Origin: JAGQTE01 sp964648005
Lineage (GTDB): Bacteria; Actinomycetota; Acidimicrobiia; Acidimicrobiales; Acidimicrobilacustridaceae
NCBI GenBank assembly: GCA_964648005.1
Contig: CAZYKR010000022.1
Location: forward strand, 1 to 25,239
DNA length: 25,239 bases
Reading direction: 5' to 3'
Part shown: in pieces, positions 1-8,600 of the stretch
Layout of the letters: every line of letters begins with the position of its first letter
How positions within the stretch are numbered: position 1 is the first letter of the stretch
Notes under the pieces: generated by a model
Databases searched by the model: none
What the model saw: the letters and a program-made list of their open reading frames with translations, nothing else
What the model was told of the DNA's origin: nothing
Translations under genes and position numbers: made by a program

Positions 1-1091
1 CCGAGCGTGCGCAGCTCGGCCAGCAGGGCCTCGTCGTTGGCGTCCGCGATCGACCCGCGCCGCAGCCCCACGCCGACCGAGAAGCCCAACTCCAAGACGC
101 CGAAGATCTCGCACAGCTCGTCGAAGTGCTCGTACAGGAAGTTCTCGCGGTGGTGCGCCAGGCACCAGGCGGCGAGGATCGACCCGCCGCGGCTGACGAT
201 GCCGGTGACGCGTCGCGCCGTCATCGGGACGTAGCGCAGCAGCACGCCGGCGTGGATCGTCATGTAGTCGACGCCCTGCTCGGCCTGCTCGATCACGGTG
301 TCGCGGAACAGCTCCCAGGTCAGCTCCTGGGGCACGCCGTCGGTCTTCTCGAGCGCCTGGTAGATCGGCACGGTCCCGATCGGCACGGGGCTGTTGCGCA
401 CGATCCACTCGCGGGTGGTGTGGATGTCGGGGCCGGTCGACAGGTCCATCGCTGTGTCGGCGCCCCACTGCGTCGCCCACTGCAGCTTGTCGACCTCCTC
501 GGCGATCGACGAGGTGACCGCCGAGTTGCCGATGTTGGCGTTGACCTTCACCAGGAAGTTGCGGCCGATGATCATCGGCTCGGACTCGGGGTGGTTGATG
601 TTGGCGGGGATGATCGCCCGACCCCGGGCCACCTCGTCGCGCACCAGCTCGGGGCTGAGGCCCTCGCGGATGGCGACGAACTCCATCTCGGGCGTGACCT
701 CGCCACGGCGGGCGTAGTGCATCTGGGTCACGGTCCGCCCGGCAGCGGCACGCCGCACCGGTCGCTCGCGGCCCTGCCAGGTCAACTCCGCCGGCGTGCC
801 CCGGCGCCCGGCCGCCCGACCGTCGTCGCGGGCGTCGGCGCGCCGACCCTCGATGATCTCGGTGTCGCCGCGCTCGACGATCCAACGGTCGCGCACCGGG
901 TCGAGGCCCACCTGGGGGTCGCTGCCCGGCCCGGCGGTCGTGTAGAGGTGCACCGGCGCGTTCGGTTCGGGGCCGTCGACGCCGGCGGAGTCGGCGAGGC
1001 GCACCTCGGTGAACGGCACCTGCAGGTCGGCGCGGCTGCCCGGCACGGTGATGCGGTGCCGGTTGTGCGCGGTGTGGTCCGTGGTCGTCAT
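1..1091 (-). CDS. thiC: Phosphomethylpyrimidine synthase ThiC, N-terminal part (runs off the window)
   Basis: ThiC is the radical-SAM enzyme that rearranges aminoimidazole ribotide into HMP phosphate, the pyrimidine half of thiamine. The frame read back from ATG at 1091 gives 363 codons with no stop. It shows the family blocks TQMHYARRG (about 122-130), a region ending IIPANINHPESEPMIIGR (about 160-177) and NANIGNSA (184-191), followed by MDLSTGPDIHTTREWI and YMTIHAGVLLRYVP. The C-terminal CX2CX4C cluster motif lies beyond the window, so catalytic integrity cannot be judged. A purine-rich AGAGGG sits about 9 nt upstream of the ATG. It is the last gene of the thi run visible here and is separated from thiD by 81 nt carrying a direct repeat, so it may be co-transcribed with thiD or partly independent. 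The identification is secure; the gene is cut only by the window edge. Confidence 0.97.
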   Translation of the reverse strand, partial: MTTTDHTAHNRHRITVPGSRADLQVPFTEVRLADSAGVDGPEPNAPVHLYTTAGPGSDPQVGLDPVRDRWIVERGDTEIIEGRRADARDDGRAAGRRGTPAELTWQGRERPVRRAAAGRTVTQMHYARRGEVTPEMEFVAIREGLSPELVRDEVARGRAIIPANINHPESEPMIIGRNFLVKVNANIGNSAVTSSIAEEVDKLQWATQWGADTAMDLSTGPDIHTTREWIVRNSPVPIGTVPIYQALEKTDGVPQELTWELFRDTVIEQAEQGVDYMTIHAGVLLRYVPMTARRVTGIVSRGGSILAAWCLAHHRENFLYEHFDELCEIFGVLELGFSVGVGLRRGSIADANDEALLAELRTL

Positions 1092-1107
1092 GGTCGGGTC
1101 CCTCTCA

Positions 1108-1161
1108 GGTGAGCGGTCGGTCGGTGTGCGGTCGGTTGGTGAGCGGTCGGTCGGTGTGCGG
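1108..1161. repeat. 24-bp direct repeat in the thiD-thiC spacer
   Basis: Two identical 24-nt copies occupy 1108-1131 and 1138-1161, a 30-nt period. The unit starts GGTGAGCGGTCGGTCG on the plus strand and is itself built of CGGT steps. The repeat fills most of the only non-overlapping junction in the thi cluster. It could be simple slippage or part of the thiC leader; no known motif is recognised. Confidence 0.85.
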
Positions 1162-1172
1162 GGCCGGGGTGA

Positions 1173-1991
1173 TCACGGCGCCCCCCAGCCGAGGTGGTCG
1201 ATGGGTCCGTGGCCGGCGCCGAGCTCCCAGTCGGCGGAGCGGGCGATGGCGTCGTGCACCAACGCCTTGGCGCGCGGCAGGGCCTGGCGTGGCGTGTCCC
1301 CGATGGCGAGCAGGCCGGCGAGCGCGGCGGCGAACGAGCAGCCGGTGCCGTGGTTGTTGCGGGTGCTGACCCGCGGCGCGCGCAGCTCGAGGACCTCGTC
1401 GGCGGACCACGCGATGTCGACGACCTCGCCGTCGTGCTCATCCGGTCCCGTGGCGTCGCCGCCCTTCACCACCACCCAGGTCGCCCCCGTGCGCTGCCCC
1501 AGCTCGGCCGCTGCGGCGCGCTGCTCGGCGCGCGACGCGATCGGTCGTCCGAGCAGGGTGGCCGCCTCGCGTTGGTTCGGGGTGATGATCACGGCGTGGG
1601 CGAACAGGTCCAGGTAGGCGGCTTCTGCGTCCGCGTCGAGCAGCCGGTGACCCGAGGACGACACCATCACGGGGTCGACGACCAGCCGGCCGAGGCGACC
1701 GGTGGCGGCGATGTCGGTCACGACCCGCACGTTGTCGGCGGTGGCGAGCATGCCGGTCTTGGCGGCGCGCACGGGCAGGTCGTCGAGGACCGTCTCGATC
1801 TGGGCACGGACCATCGCCGCTGGCGTGGCGAGCACCTCGCGCACCTCGGTGGTCGACTGCGCCGTCAACGCCGTGACGGCGACGCAACCGTGCACGCCGA
1901 GGGCACCGAACATGCGCAGGTCTGCCTGCACGCCGGCGCCGCCACCCGAGTCCGAGCCGGCGATCGTCATGGCAACGGGAGGCGTGGTCAT
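1173..1991 (-). CDS. thiD: HMP / HMP-phosphate kinase ThiD
   Basis: ThiD phosphorylates hydroxymethylpyrimidine and then its monophosphate to HMP-PP, the pyrimidine substrate of ThiE. The 272-residue protein is a stand-alone ribokinase-fold enzyme of normal length. It begins MTTPPVAMTIAGSDSGGGAG, the nucleotide/HMP-binding start of the family. It continues with AAKTGML (about 76-82), DPVMVSSSGHRLL (about 106-118), the ITPNQREA segment (about 136-143) and the anion-hole motif HGTGC (214-218) with Cys218. The ATG at 1991 overlaps the thiE copy-1 stop as ATGA, fixing the start and implying translational coupling. The same frame stays open far upstream, but that is GC-driven read-through of the thiE region. 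There is no fused ThiE or TenA domain. Confidence 0.96.
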   Translation of the reverse strand: MTTPPVAMTIAGSDSGGGAGVQADLRMFGALGVHGCVAVTALTAQSTTEVREVLATPAAMVRAQIETVLDDLPVRAAKTGMLATADNVRVVTDIAATGRLGRLVVDPVMVSSSGHRLLDADAEAAYLDLFAHAVIITPNQREAATLLGRPIASRAEQRAAAAELGQRTGATWVVVKGGDATGPDEHDGEVVDIAWSADEVLELRAPRVSTRNNHGTGCSFAAALAGLLAIGDTPRQALPRAKALVHDAIARSADWELGAGHGPIDHLGWGAP

Positions 1992-2656
1992 GGGACCTCC
2001 TGCACGGTGGCGCCGTCGAGTGCGGCGAGCACCTGGGCGACGGCCCCGGCCGGGTCGGCTGCCGCCATGACGGCCCCGAGCACGGCGGCGTGGCGGTGGC
2101 CGACCGCGTGCAACGCCCGGGCTTCCCCGGGGCCGATGCCGCCGAGCGCCACGACGGGGATCGGCACCGATGCCTGGGCCAGACCCAATTGGCCGACGGC
2201 GACGGCGGGCCCGTAGCCGGGCTTGGAGCGCGAGGCGAAGACCGGTGACAGGGTGGCGTAGTCGCAGCCTGCCGCGGCGGCGGCGCGCACCTCGTGCACG
2301 GTGTGGCACGACCGGCCGACAAGGGCCGGTCGGCGGTCGCCCGTGGGCATCGGGTCGGCGGCGGCGAGGTGCACCCCGTCGGCGGGGATGGTGGGGTCCG
2401 ATGCCACGAGCAGCACGCCCGCCACCGGCGCCAGCAGCGCCGCGACCTGCACTGCCAACTCGGCCCGCTCGGCGCGCGGCAGGTCCTTCTCGCGCAGCAC
2501 GACGCCGCGCGCCCCACCGGCCACCGCGGCGGCGACGGTGTCGACGAGCGACGATCCCGACGGCACCAGTGTGCGGTCCGTGAGCACCAGCAGTCGGGGC
2601 ACCGCCGGAGCCACCGACGCTGCGGCGACGGCACCCGAGCCGGCGGGAGGCGTCAC
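1988..2656 (-). CDS. Thiamine-phosphate synthase / TenI-family protein, copy 1 (divergent)
   Basis: This 222-residue TIM-barrel protein belongs to the ThiE/TenI family. ThiE couples HMP-PP and thiazole phosphate; TenI isomerises the thiazole. Seen: REKDLP at 55-60 matches the family's pyrophosphate/pyrimidine-site REK, and ADGVHL (about 92-97) is the usual barrel strand. The pyrophosphate loop normally written TxTK is replaced by SRSKPGYGP (142-150), and the usual N-D pair before DGVHL is S-D. The GH pair carrying the catalytic His of Bacillus TenI is SP here, so neither role is certain from motifs. An N-terminal Ala/Pro extension of about 18 residues precedes the first strand. Both ends overlap neighbours by 4 nt (thiG upstream, thiD downstream). 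It is probably a thiazole tautomerase-like or second ThiE protein; family assignment is firm, function is not. Confidence 0.88.
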   Translation of the reverse strand: MTPPAGSGAVAAASVAPAVPRLLVLTDRTLVPSGSSLVDTVAAAVAGGARGVVLREKDLPRAERAELAVQVAALLAPVAGVLLVASDPTIPADGVHLAAADPMPTGDRRPALVGRSCHTVHEVRAAAAAGCDYATLSPVFASRSKPGYGPAVAVGQLGLAQASVPIPVVALGGIGPGEARALHAVGHRHAAVLGAVMAAADPAGAVAQVLAALDGATVQEVP

Positions 2657-3495
2657 AGGTCGGGCCGATCGTCGGGCGCGGCGAGCGGGTCGGCGTCGGC
2701 GCCGGTCGCCGGCGGGACGAGCTGGGGCATGCCCTCGAAGCTGGTCGACGCCTGCGCATAGAGGCGGCGGGGGATGCGCCCGGCGCCGTGCGCCAGACGG
2801 CCGGCCTCGACGGCGAGGCGCATGGCGTGCGCCATCGCCACCGGGTCGGTGGCCCGCGTCACGGCGGTGGCGAGCAGCACGGCGTCGCAGCCCAGCTCCA
2901 TCGCCAGCGCCGCATCGGAGGCGGTGCCGATGCCGGCGTCGAGGATGACCGGGACGTCGACCTGCTCACGGATGATCGCCAGGTTGTACGGGTTGCGGAT
3001 GCCCGACCCGCTGCCGATCGGCGAGCCGAGCGGCATGACGGCGGCGCACCCGACGTCGGCCAGGCGGCGTGCCGCCACCGGGTCGTCGGTCGTGTACGGC
3101 AGCACGACGAACCCGTCGTCGACGAGCTGTTCGGCGGCGTCGACCAGTTCGGCGACGTCGGGCAGCAGCGTGCGGTCGTCGCCGATGACCTCGAGCTTGA
3201 TCCAGCTCGTCTCGAAGGCGTCACGCGCCAGCTTGGCGGTGAGCACCGCCTCGGCCGCGGTGTAGCAACCAGCGGTGTTGGGCAGCAGCCGGCAGCCGAC
3301 GCGGTCGAGCACGTCGATGACGGTGCCCGGCGCCTCGGGGTCGACCCGTCGCAGCGCCACGGTCGTGAGCTCGGTGCCCGATGCCACCAGCGCCTGTTCG
3401 AGCGTGTCCAGGCTGGGGGCGCCGCCGGTGCCCATGATCAGGCGCGACGTGAAGGTCGTGTCGGCGATCGTCCAGGGGTCCTCGTGCACGGTCAT
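2653..3495 (-). CDS. thiG: Thiazole synthase ThiG
   Basis: ThiG condenses deoxyxylulose 5-phosphate, dehydroglycine and ThiS-thiocarboxylate sulfur into the thiazole phosphate. The 280-residue barrel opens with TFTSRLIMGTGG. The Schiff-base lysine sits in SWIKLEVIGD (Lys100), followed by VLPYTTDDPVAARRL and then PLGSPIGSGSGIRNPYN, the phosphate-binding loop. VPVILDAGIGTASDAALAMELG and VLLATAVTRA follow, all standard for the family. The C-terminus adds about 25 Asp/Pro/Ala-rich residues beyond the core. The ATG at 3495 overlaps the thiS stop as ATGA and its own stop overlaps the next thiE, so it is translated as part of the run. Identification is very secure. Confidence 0.98.
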   Translation of the reverse strand: MTVHEDPWTIADTTFTSRLIMGTGGAPSLDTLEQALVASGTELTTVALRRVDPEAPGTVIDVLDRVGCRLLPNTAGCYTAAEAVLTAKLARDAFETSWIKLEVIGDDRTLLPDVAELVDAAEQLVDDGFVVLPYTTDDPVAARRLADVGCAAVMPLGSPIGSGSGIRNPYNLAIIREQVDVPVILDAGIGTASDAALAMELGCDAVLLATAVTRATDPVAMAHAMRLAVEAGRLAHGAGRIPRRLYAQASTSFEGMPQLVPPATGADADPLAAPDDRPDL

Positions 3496-3707
3496 CCTCC
3501 CTGCGCCGCGGTGAGCAGCTCGATGCGATCGTCGGCGGACACGGTCTCCTCGTCCCAGCGCGAGCGCGGCACCACGGTGTCGTTGCGTGCCACGGCGACG
3601 CCGCGCGGCGACGCCACGGTGGCAGCGACCAGCGCCGCGATCGTGGTGCCGGCGGCGACGACGGTCGGCTCGCCGTTCACCACCACCGGGACCTGCGCCG
3701 TGCTCAT
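3492..3707 (-). CDS. thiS: Sulfur-carrier protein ThiS
   Basis: ThiS is the ubiquitin-like sulfur carrier whose C-terminal glycine is adenylated and thiocarboxylated, then donates sulfur to ThiG. The 71-residue protein has the beta-grasp pattern: PVVVNGEPTVVAAGTTIAAL at the N-terminus, PRGVAVARNDTVVPRSRW in the middle and RIELLTAAQGG at the end. The terminal Gly-Gly is intact. The ATG at 3707 overlaps the thiO stop and the stop overlaps thiG. The frame is open upstream through thiO, but the length and the coupled ATGA support this start. The ThiF that normally activates ThiS is not in this window, so a MoeB/ThiF-like enzyme elsewhere must serve. Confidence 0.96.
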   Translation of the reverse strand: MSTAQVPVVVNGEPTVVAAGTTIAALVAATVASPRGVAVARNDTVVPRSRWDEETVSADDRIELLTAAQGG

Positions 3708-4843
3708 GGTGTCACCTCGTCGCCCGCGTCGATCGAGAAGCGCGCCGGGTCGCAGAGGGCGAGCAGCCGTGCCGCGTCCGGACCCGGTCCCGTCCAGGTG
3801 CCGCCCGCCAGTGCGCCGACGAGCGCGGCCGTGAGCGGCGCAAGCAAGATCCCGTTGCGGTGGTGGCCGGTGGCGGCCAGGACGCCGGGGACACCCGGCA
3901 CGGCGCCGATGATCGGCAGGTTGTCCGGCGTGCCGGGGCGCAGGCCGGCGATCGCCTCGACGAAGGTCGCCTCGGCGAGACCGGGCAGCAGCTCCCAGGC
4001 GTCGCGCAACAGCTCGTGCACTGCGCCGGCCGTGACGGTGGTGTCGTAGCCCCGCTCCTCGACCGTGGCGCCGATGGCGATCTCGCCGTGCGGGCGGGGG
4101 ATGACGTACACGCCGAGCCCGCGCACCGTGTGGTGGGGGAACACGGCGTGGTCGGTGGCCCGGACCCGCAGGATCTGTCCCTTCACGGGTCGTACGGGCA
4201 CGGCGTTGTCCCCCGCGCCGATGATGCGGACGCGCCATGCGCCGGGGGCGACCACGACGAGGTCGGCCTCGATGCCCGGTCCGTCGTCGACCTCGACGTG
4301 CCCGGTGCCCACCGCCACGGCGCGCGCCGCCACGAGGCGCACCGAGCGGGCCGCGCAGGCGGCGACGAGCGCCTCGACCAGTCGGCGGTTGTCGACCTGG
4401 TGGTCGTCGGGCAGCCACAGCGCGCCGCGCGTCGTCGGTCCGAGTGCCGGCTCGAGCCGGCGGGCGTCGCGTGCCGTCAGCCGCTCGGAGTGCAGGCCCC
4501 AGGTCTGGTGCAGCGCGGCCAGCTGGGTCAGCGAGGCGGCGTCGTCGGCGTCGCGCGCCGCCACCAGCGTGCCGAGCGTCGACCACCCGACGTCGGTCCC
4601 GGCGTCGGCGGCGACCGCTTGGGCGAAGTCCGGCCACACCACCGCGGCGGCGAGACCCAGCTCGGTGAGGGCCTCCTCGCCGGCCCACGCCTCGGCCGTC
4701 GGGGCCAGCATCCCGCCCGCGACCCACGACGCGCCGCGTCCCGGCGTCGGATCGAGCACGTCCACGTCCCACCCGTCGCAGGCCAGGCGGTGCGCGGCCG
4801 CCAGGCCGATAACGCCGCCGCCCACCACGCACGCCCGGCTCAT
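3704..4843 (-). CDS. thiO: Glycine oxidase ThiO
   Basis: ThiO is an FAD-dependent oxidase of the DAO family that converts glycine to the imine (dehydroglycine) needed by ThiG, replacing ThiH in aerobes. The 379-residue protein starts MSRACVVGGGVIGLAAAHRL, a textbook GxGxxG dinucleotide site, followed by GASWVAGGMLAPTAEAW (about 37-53). Later come RPVKGQILRVRA, RGLGVYVIPRPHGEIAIGAT and GLRPGTPDNLPIIGAV. TGHHRNGILLAP near the C-terminus is the second flavin/substrate block. The ATG at 4843 overlaps the upstream thiE stop as ATGA, which decides against an in-frame start 25 codons earlier. It sits between thiE copy 2 and thiS, as expected for a thiazole branch. Confidence 0.96.
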   Translation of the reverse strand: MSRACVVGGGVIGLAAAHRLACDGWDVDVLDPTPGRGASWVAGGMLAPTAEAWAGEEALTELGLAAAVVWPDFAQAVAADAGTDVGWSTLGTLVAARDADDAASLTQLAALHQTWGLHSERLTARDARRLEPALGPTTRGALWLPDDHQVDNRRLVEALVAACAARSVRLVAARAVAVGTGHVEVDDGPGIEADLVVVAPGAWRVRIIGAGDNAVPVRPVKGQILRVRATDHAVFPHHTVRGLGVYVIPRPHGEIAIGATVEERGYDTTVTAGAVHELLRDAWELLPGLAEATFVEAIAGLRPGTPDNLPIIGAVPGVPGVLAATGHHRNGILLAPLTAALVGALAGGTWTGPGPDAARLLALCDPARFSIDAGDEVTP

Positions 4844-5487
4844 CGCCCACCCCCGAGCGCGTCGAGAAACGCCGCGAGGGCGTCCGTGGGGTCGTCGGCG
4901 CCGTAGACGGCGGCGCACACCGCCACCCCGTGGGCGCCGGCGGCGCGCACGTCGGCGACGTCGCCCACCTCGATGCCGGCGATGGCGATGACCGGCACCG
5001 GCACCGCCGCCGCCACGGCGGCGATGCCGTCGAGCCCGATCGGTGCCGGCAGCCCCGCCACCTTCGTGGTGCTCTCCCGCACCGGCCCGACGCCGAGGTA
5101 GTGCGCCCCCTCGAGCACCCGGGCGCGAGCGGCCTCGGGTGTGCGCGCCGTGGCGCCGACGAGCCGATGGTGGCCGAGGAGCGCGCGCACCGCCGGCACG
5201 GGCAGGTCCTCGTCGCCTACGTGCACACCGGCGGCGCCAGCGGCGTAGGCGATGTCGGCGCGGTCATCGACGAGCACGACTTGGTCGGGGGAGCGGCGCG
5301 CGTCGAGCGCGGCTCGCACGGCGTGCAGGCGCTGGCGGTCGGTCGCCTGCTTGCAGCGCACCTGCACCAGCGGCGCGCCGGCGGCGAGCAGGCGCGCCGT
5401 GACGGCCGCCGTTTCGTCGTCGCACCGATCCGGCGTGATCAGGTGGAGGCGGGGGACCGCCGGCAGGTTGTGCTCGCCAGAGGGCAT
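4840..5487 (-). CDS. thiE: Thiamine-phosphate synthase ThiE, copy 2 (first gene after the riboswitch)
   Basis: This protein joins HMP-PP and thiazole phosphate to thiamine phosphate. The 215-residue barrel has the more canonical active site of the two paralogues: QVRCK at 42-46 supplies the Q-R-K triad, DDRAD (74-78) sits where N-D usually stands, and GVHVGDEDLP follows. The pyrophosphate loop STTK (139-142) matches the family TxTK. IAIAGIEVGDV near 173 is the phosphate-binding strand. The ATG at 5487 lies 5-6 nt after the AGGGAG end of the TPP riboswitch, so that element doubles as the ribosome-binding site; an upstream ATG at 5508 lies within the aptamer and is unlikely. It leads the operon and overlaps thiO by ATGA. 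One active-site Asn is Asp, otherwise unremarkable. Confidence 0.94.
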   Translation of the reverse strand: MPSGEHNLPAVPRLHLITPDRCDDETAAVTARLLAAGAPLVQVRCKQATDRQRLHAVRAALDARRSPDQVVLVDDRADIAYAAGAAGVHVGDEDLPVPAVRALLGHHRLVGATARTPEAARARVLEGAHYLGVGPVRESTTKVAGLPAPIGLDGIAAVAAAVPVPVIAIAGIEVGDVADVRAAGAHGVAVCAAVYGADDPTDALAAFLDALGGGR

Positions 5488-5490
5488 GGT

Positions 5491-5578
5491 GTCTCCCTGC
5501 GCCGGCATGACCCGGATCAGGTTCCAACGGTCAGGGGCCACCAGCCCCTCTCTCAGCCCGGTCCGCCGGGCTCCCGTG
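5491..5578 (-). promoter_or_regulatory. TPP (THI-box) riboswitch
   Basis: Read on the minus strand, the segment contains the conserved pyrimidine-sensing core GGGCTGAGAG. A variable P3 hairpin follows (GGGGC paired with GCCCC), then AACCTGATCCGGGTCATGCC, then GGCGCAGGGAG, all in the order of the TPP aptamer. GGGAGCCCGG at the 5' end forms the P1/P2 side. The final AGGGAG is the only Shine-Dalgarno sequence for the first thi gene, so ligand binding should mask the ribosome site. No separate terminator fits between the aptamer and the ATG, which favours translational control. Confidence 0.97.
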
Positions 5579-5588
5579 CGCTGTCGGA

Positions 5589-5614
5589 GCCACCCTACCC
5601 GTCGGCCGGGTGGC
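5589..5614 (-). terminator. Possible terminator hairpin after the first PAS-GGDEF-EAL gene
   Basis: GCCACCC (5589-5595) pairs exactly with GGGTGGC (5608-5614), a 7-bp stem 34 nt past the minus-strand stop at 5650-5648. There is no T tract. It overlaps the proposed thi -10 box, so one of the two readings may be wrong. Confidence 0.3.
5592..5597 (-). promoter_or_regulatory. Candidate -10 box for the thi operon (TAGGGT)
   Basis: TAGGGT on the minus strand lies about 7 nt before the predicted transcript start near 5584, just upstream of the riboswitch P1 stem. It matches the TAnnnT -10 pattern seen elsewhere in the window. No clear -35 is visible. Confidence 0.5.
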
Positions 5615-5647
5615 GCAGCACCGGGTCTCGACCGAGCGCCGGGGTGG

Positions 5648-8600
5648 TCACGCCCCGCGGGCGGGACCGAACCCGTGCGGATGGCGCTTGAGCAGATCGG
5701 CGAGGTCCTCGCTGCCGAGCGGCTTGGCGAACCAGAACCCCTGGGCGTGGTCGCACCCGAGCGTGCGCAGCTCCTCGAGCTGCACCGTCGTCTCGACGCC
5801 CTCGGCGAGTGCGTCCAGGCCGAGGGTGTGGGCCAAGGTGACGATGGCGGTGACGATCGCCGAGTCGGAGGGGTCCTCACCCAGCCCGCGCACGAAGGAC
5901 CGGTCGACCTTGAGGCGGTCGACCGGGAAACGACGCAGGTACGACAGCGAGCTGTACCCGGTGCCGAAGTCGTCGACGGCGATGCGCACGCCGAGGCCGC
6001 GCAGCCGGTGCAGCGTCTCCTCCGAGGCCTCGACGTCGTCCATCAGCACGCTCTCGGTGATCTCGAGCTCGAGGCGGGCCGGTGGCATGCCGGTCGCCTC
6101 CAGGATGGTGCGCACGTCGTCGACGAGCGACGGGTGGCCGAGCTGGCGGCCCGACAGGTTGACCGAGACCTGCAGCGGGCGTTGCCCCGGCAGCGCCGCC
6201 TCCCACCGACGCGCCTGGACGCAGGCCTGCTCGATCACCCAGCGTCCGATGCCCACGATCAGACCGGTCTCCTCGGCGACGCCGATGAACTCACCTGGCT
6301 GGAGCAACCCGCGCTCGGGGTGCTCCCAGCGCAGCAGCGCCTCGACCCCGCTGATGGCGCCGGTCACCAGGTCGACCACCGGCTGGTAGTGCACCCGCAG
6401 CTCTCGCCGGTCGAGCGCCCGCCGCAGGAAGTTCTCGATGTCGAGCCGGTCGACGGCGCTGGCGCGCATGGCGTTGTCGAAGATCTCCCATCGCCCCCGG
6501 CCCTTCTCCTTGGCCCGATACATGGCGGCGTCGGCGTCGCGGATGAGGGTGCCCGGGTGGGCATCGGGGTCGTCGGGGAAGGCGATGCCCAGGCTGGCAC
6601 CGACGTGGATCTCGGCGTCGTCGATGGCGAAGGCACCCGAGAGCGCCTCGATGACCCGCTCGGCGATCGCCACGGCGTCGGCCCGCCCGTGGAGGTCCTC
6701 GCAGAGCACGACGAACTCGTCGCCGCCGAAGCGGGCGATGGTGTCGCCGGGGCGCAGCGCGTGCCGCAGGCGCTCGGTGATCTCGACGAGGAGCCGGTCG
6801 CCGACGTCGTGGCCGAGGCTGTCGTTGACGATCTTGAAGTGGTCGAGGTCGCAGAACAGCACGGCGGTGCGGCTGCGTTGCCGGCGGGCGCGCGCCAGGG
6901 CGTGCTCGAGCCGGGTGAGCAGCAGTGTGCGGTTGGGCAGCCCGGTGAGGGGGTCGTGCGTGGCCTGGTGGGCCAGCGCCGTCTCGAACGCCTTGCGCTC
7001 GGAGATGTCGTGCAGCACGCCGGAGAAGAACTCGACGGTGCCTTCGCCGTCGAGGTGGACGAGCAGCTGGGCCAGCACCGGGACGTGGCGACCGTCGTGG
7101 CGCACGACGGTGAGCTCGCCGCTCCACATGCCGATGTCGGCGAGCGCCGGCAGGACCTCGTCGCCGAGGCGTCGGCGCTCGTGCTCGGGCACGAGCTCGA
7201 GGAACAGGACCGACTCGGCGTCCTCGTCCCGCCCGAAGAACTCGGTCGCCGTGGCGTTGAGGTACACGACGCGCCCGTCCGGCTCGCCGATGCCGACGAG
7301 GTCGGTCGTCGCCTCGAAGATGTCGAGCAGGCGCTGGGCGTCGCGCTGCGCGTCGACCCGGTCGGTGATGTCCTCCATCGTCCCGACCAGTCCGGCGATG
7401 GCCCCGTCCTCGCCGAGGTGCGCCGCGGTGCGGATCGACACCCACCGCACGGCGCCGTTGGCGCGCACGATGCGCACGTCGGCTTCGCGCGGCGGGCGCC
7501 ACGGCTCGTCGGGTGCGCGATCGAGGCTGATGCGCTGGCGGTCGTCGGGGTGGATGATGCGCTTCCAGCCGTCGCCGAGCGCTTCGGCCTCGGTGTAGCC
7601 GGTGATGAGCTGCCACCGCTCGTTGACGTAGGTGCACCTGCCGTCGGCATCTTGTTGGTAGATGCCCACGGGAGACGACCGGGCCAGGGACCGGAACAGG
7701 CGCTCGCTGTCGCGCAGCGCCTGCTCGGCGGCGCGGTCGTCGGTGATGTCACGGAAGTTGGCGACCATCCCGTCGACCGACGGATCGTCGAGGCGGTTCG
7801 TGAACGTGTTGGCGATCCAGCGCCATGAGCCGTCGCGGTGGCGGGCGCGCATCTCGATGGTCCCCGACGACCCGGGCTCAGCGGCCACCTGCAGGAACAG
7901 CGCCGCCAGCTCGCTCACCTCGTCGGGATGGACGAAGTCGGCGCCGCCGCGACCGACCATCTCGCCGGGCACCCAGCCGAGCACCTCGGTGACGTTGTCG
8001 CTGATCCACACGATGGTGCCGTCGCGGTCGATGATCTCGGCGGTCGCCGGCGCGTGCTCGATGATCGCCCGCAGCCGCTGCTCGGACGCCTCAAGCCGCT
8101 GGGCGGCCTCGACCTGCCACCGGGCGTCGCGCAGATTGAGCACCAGCCAGCTCTCCCCGCCGCGGTCGAGGAGCCCTGCCGCCACCTCGACCGGTTGCCA
8201 CTCGGCGTCGGCGTTGCGCACGCGCAACGTCTGGGGCGTGGCGTGCACCCCGGTGCCGAGCGCCTCGGCAGCGGTCGCCAGGCTTGCTGCCAGGTCGTCG
8301 TGGTGGACGAGCTCGAAGATGCTGCGACCCGCCAGGGCGTCGGGTGCGTAGCCGAGGAGCTGTGTCACCACGGGACTGATCCAGCGCACGGCGCTGGTGG
8401 CGTCGACCAGGGCCAGGGCGTCGCGGCTGTGGTCCAGCAGCAGGCGGAGACGTTCCTCAGAGGCCCGCAGCTCCTGGTCGGCGCGCACGCGGTCGGTGAC
8501 GTCGCGCATCGACGCCACGATGCAGTCGAGCTCGGGTTCGCCGGTTCGGTTCTGCGCCAGGACGTCGATGTCGCGCCACGAGCCGTCGGCGGCGCGCATG

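Noticed and set aside
1092..1107. CTGAGAGGGACCC before thiC resembling part of a second TPP riboswitch
   Set aside because: Only a few bases match and the second conserved half of the aptamer is absent; it works as a plain ribosome site.
1108..1161. Direct repeats considered as a mini CRISPR or iteron
   Set aside because: Only two copies, 6-nt spacer, no cas genes or origin features nearby.
1173..2759. 528-codon reading of thiD with a long N-terminal extension, possibly a ThiE-ThiD fusion
   Set aside because: The extension is in the wrong frame for ThiE and is Arg-rich noise; ThiE copy 1 is encoded in another frame with an ATGA overlap to thiD.
5252..7828. Open frame of 858 codons on the plus strand opposite thiE and the first GGDEF-EAL gene
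   Set aside because: Spans the riboswitch and two real genes; composition is that of an antisense shadow and no motifs are seen.
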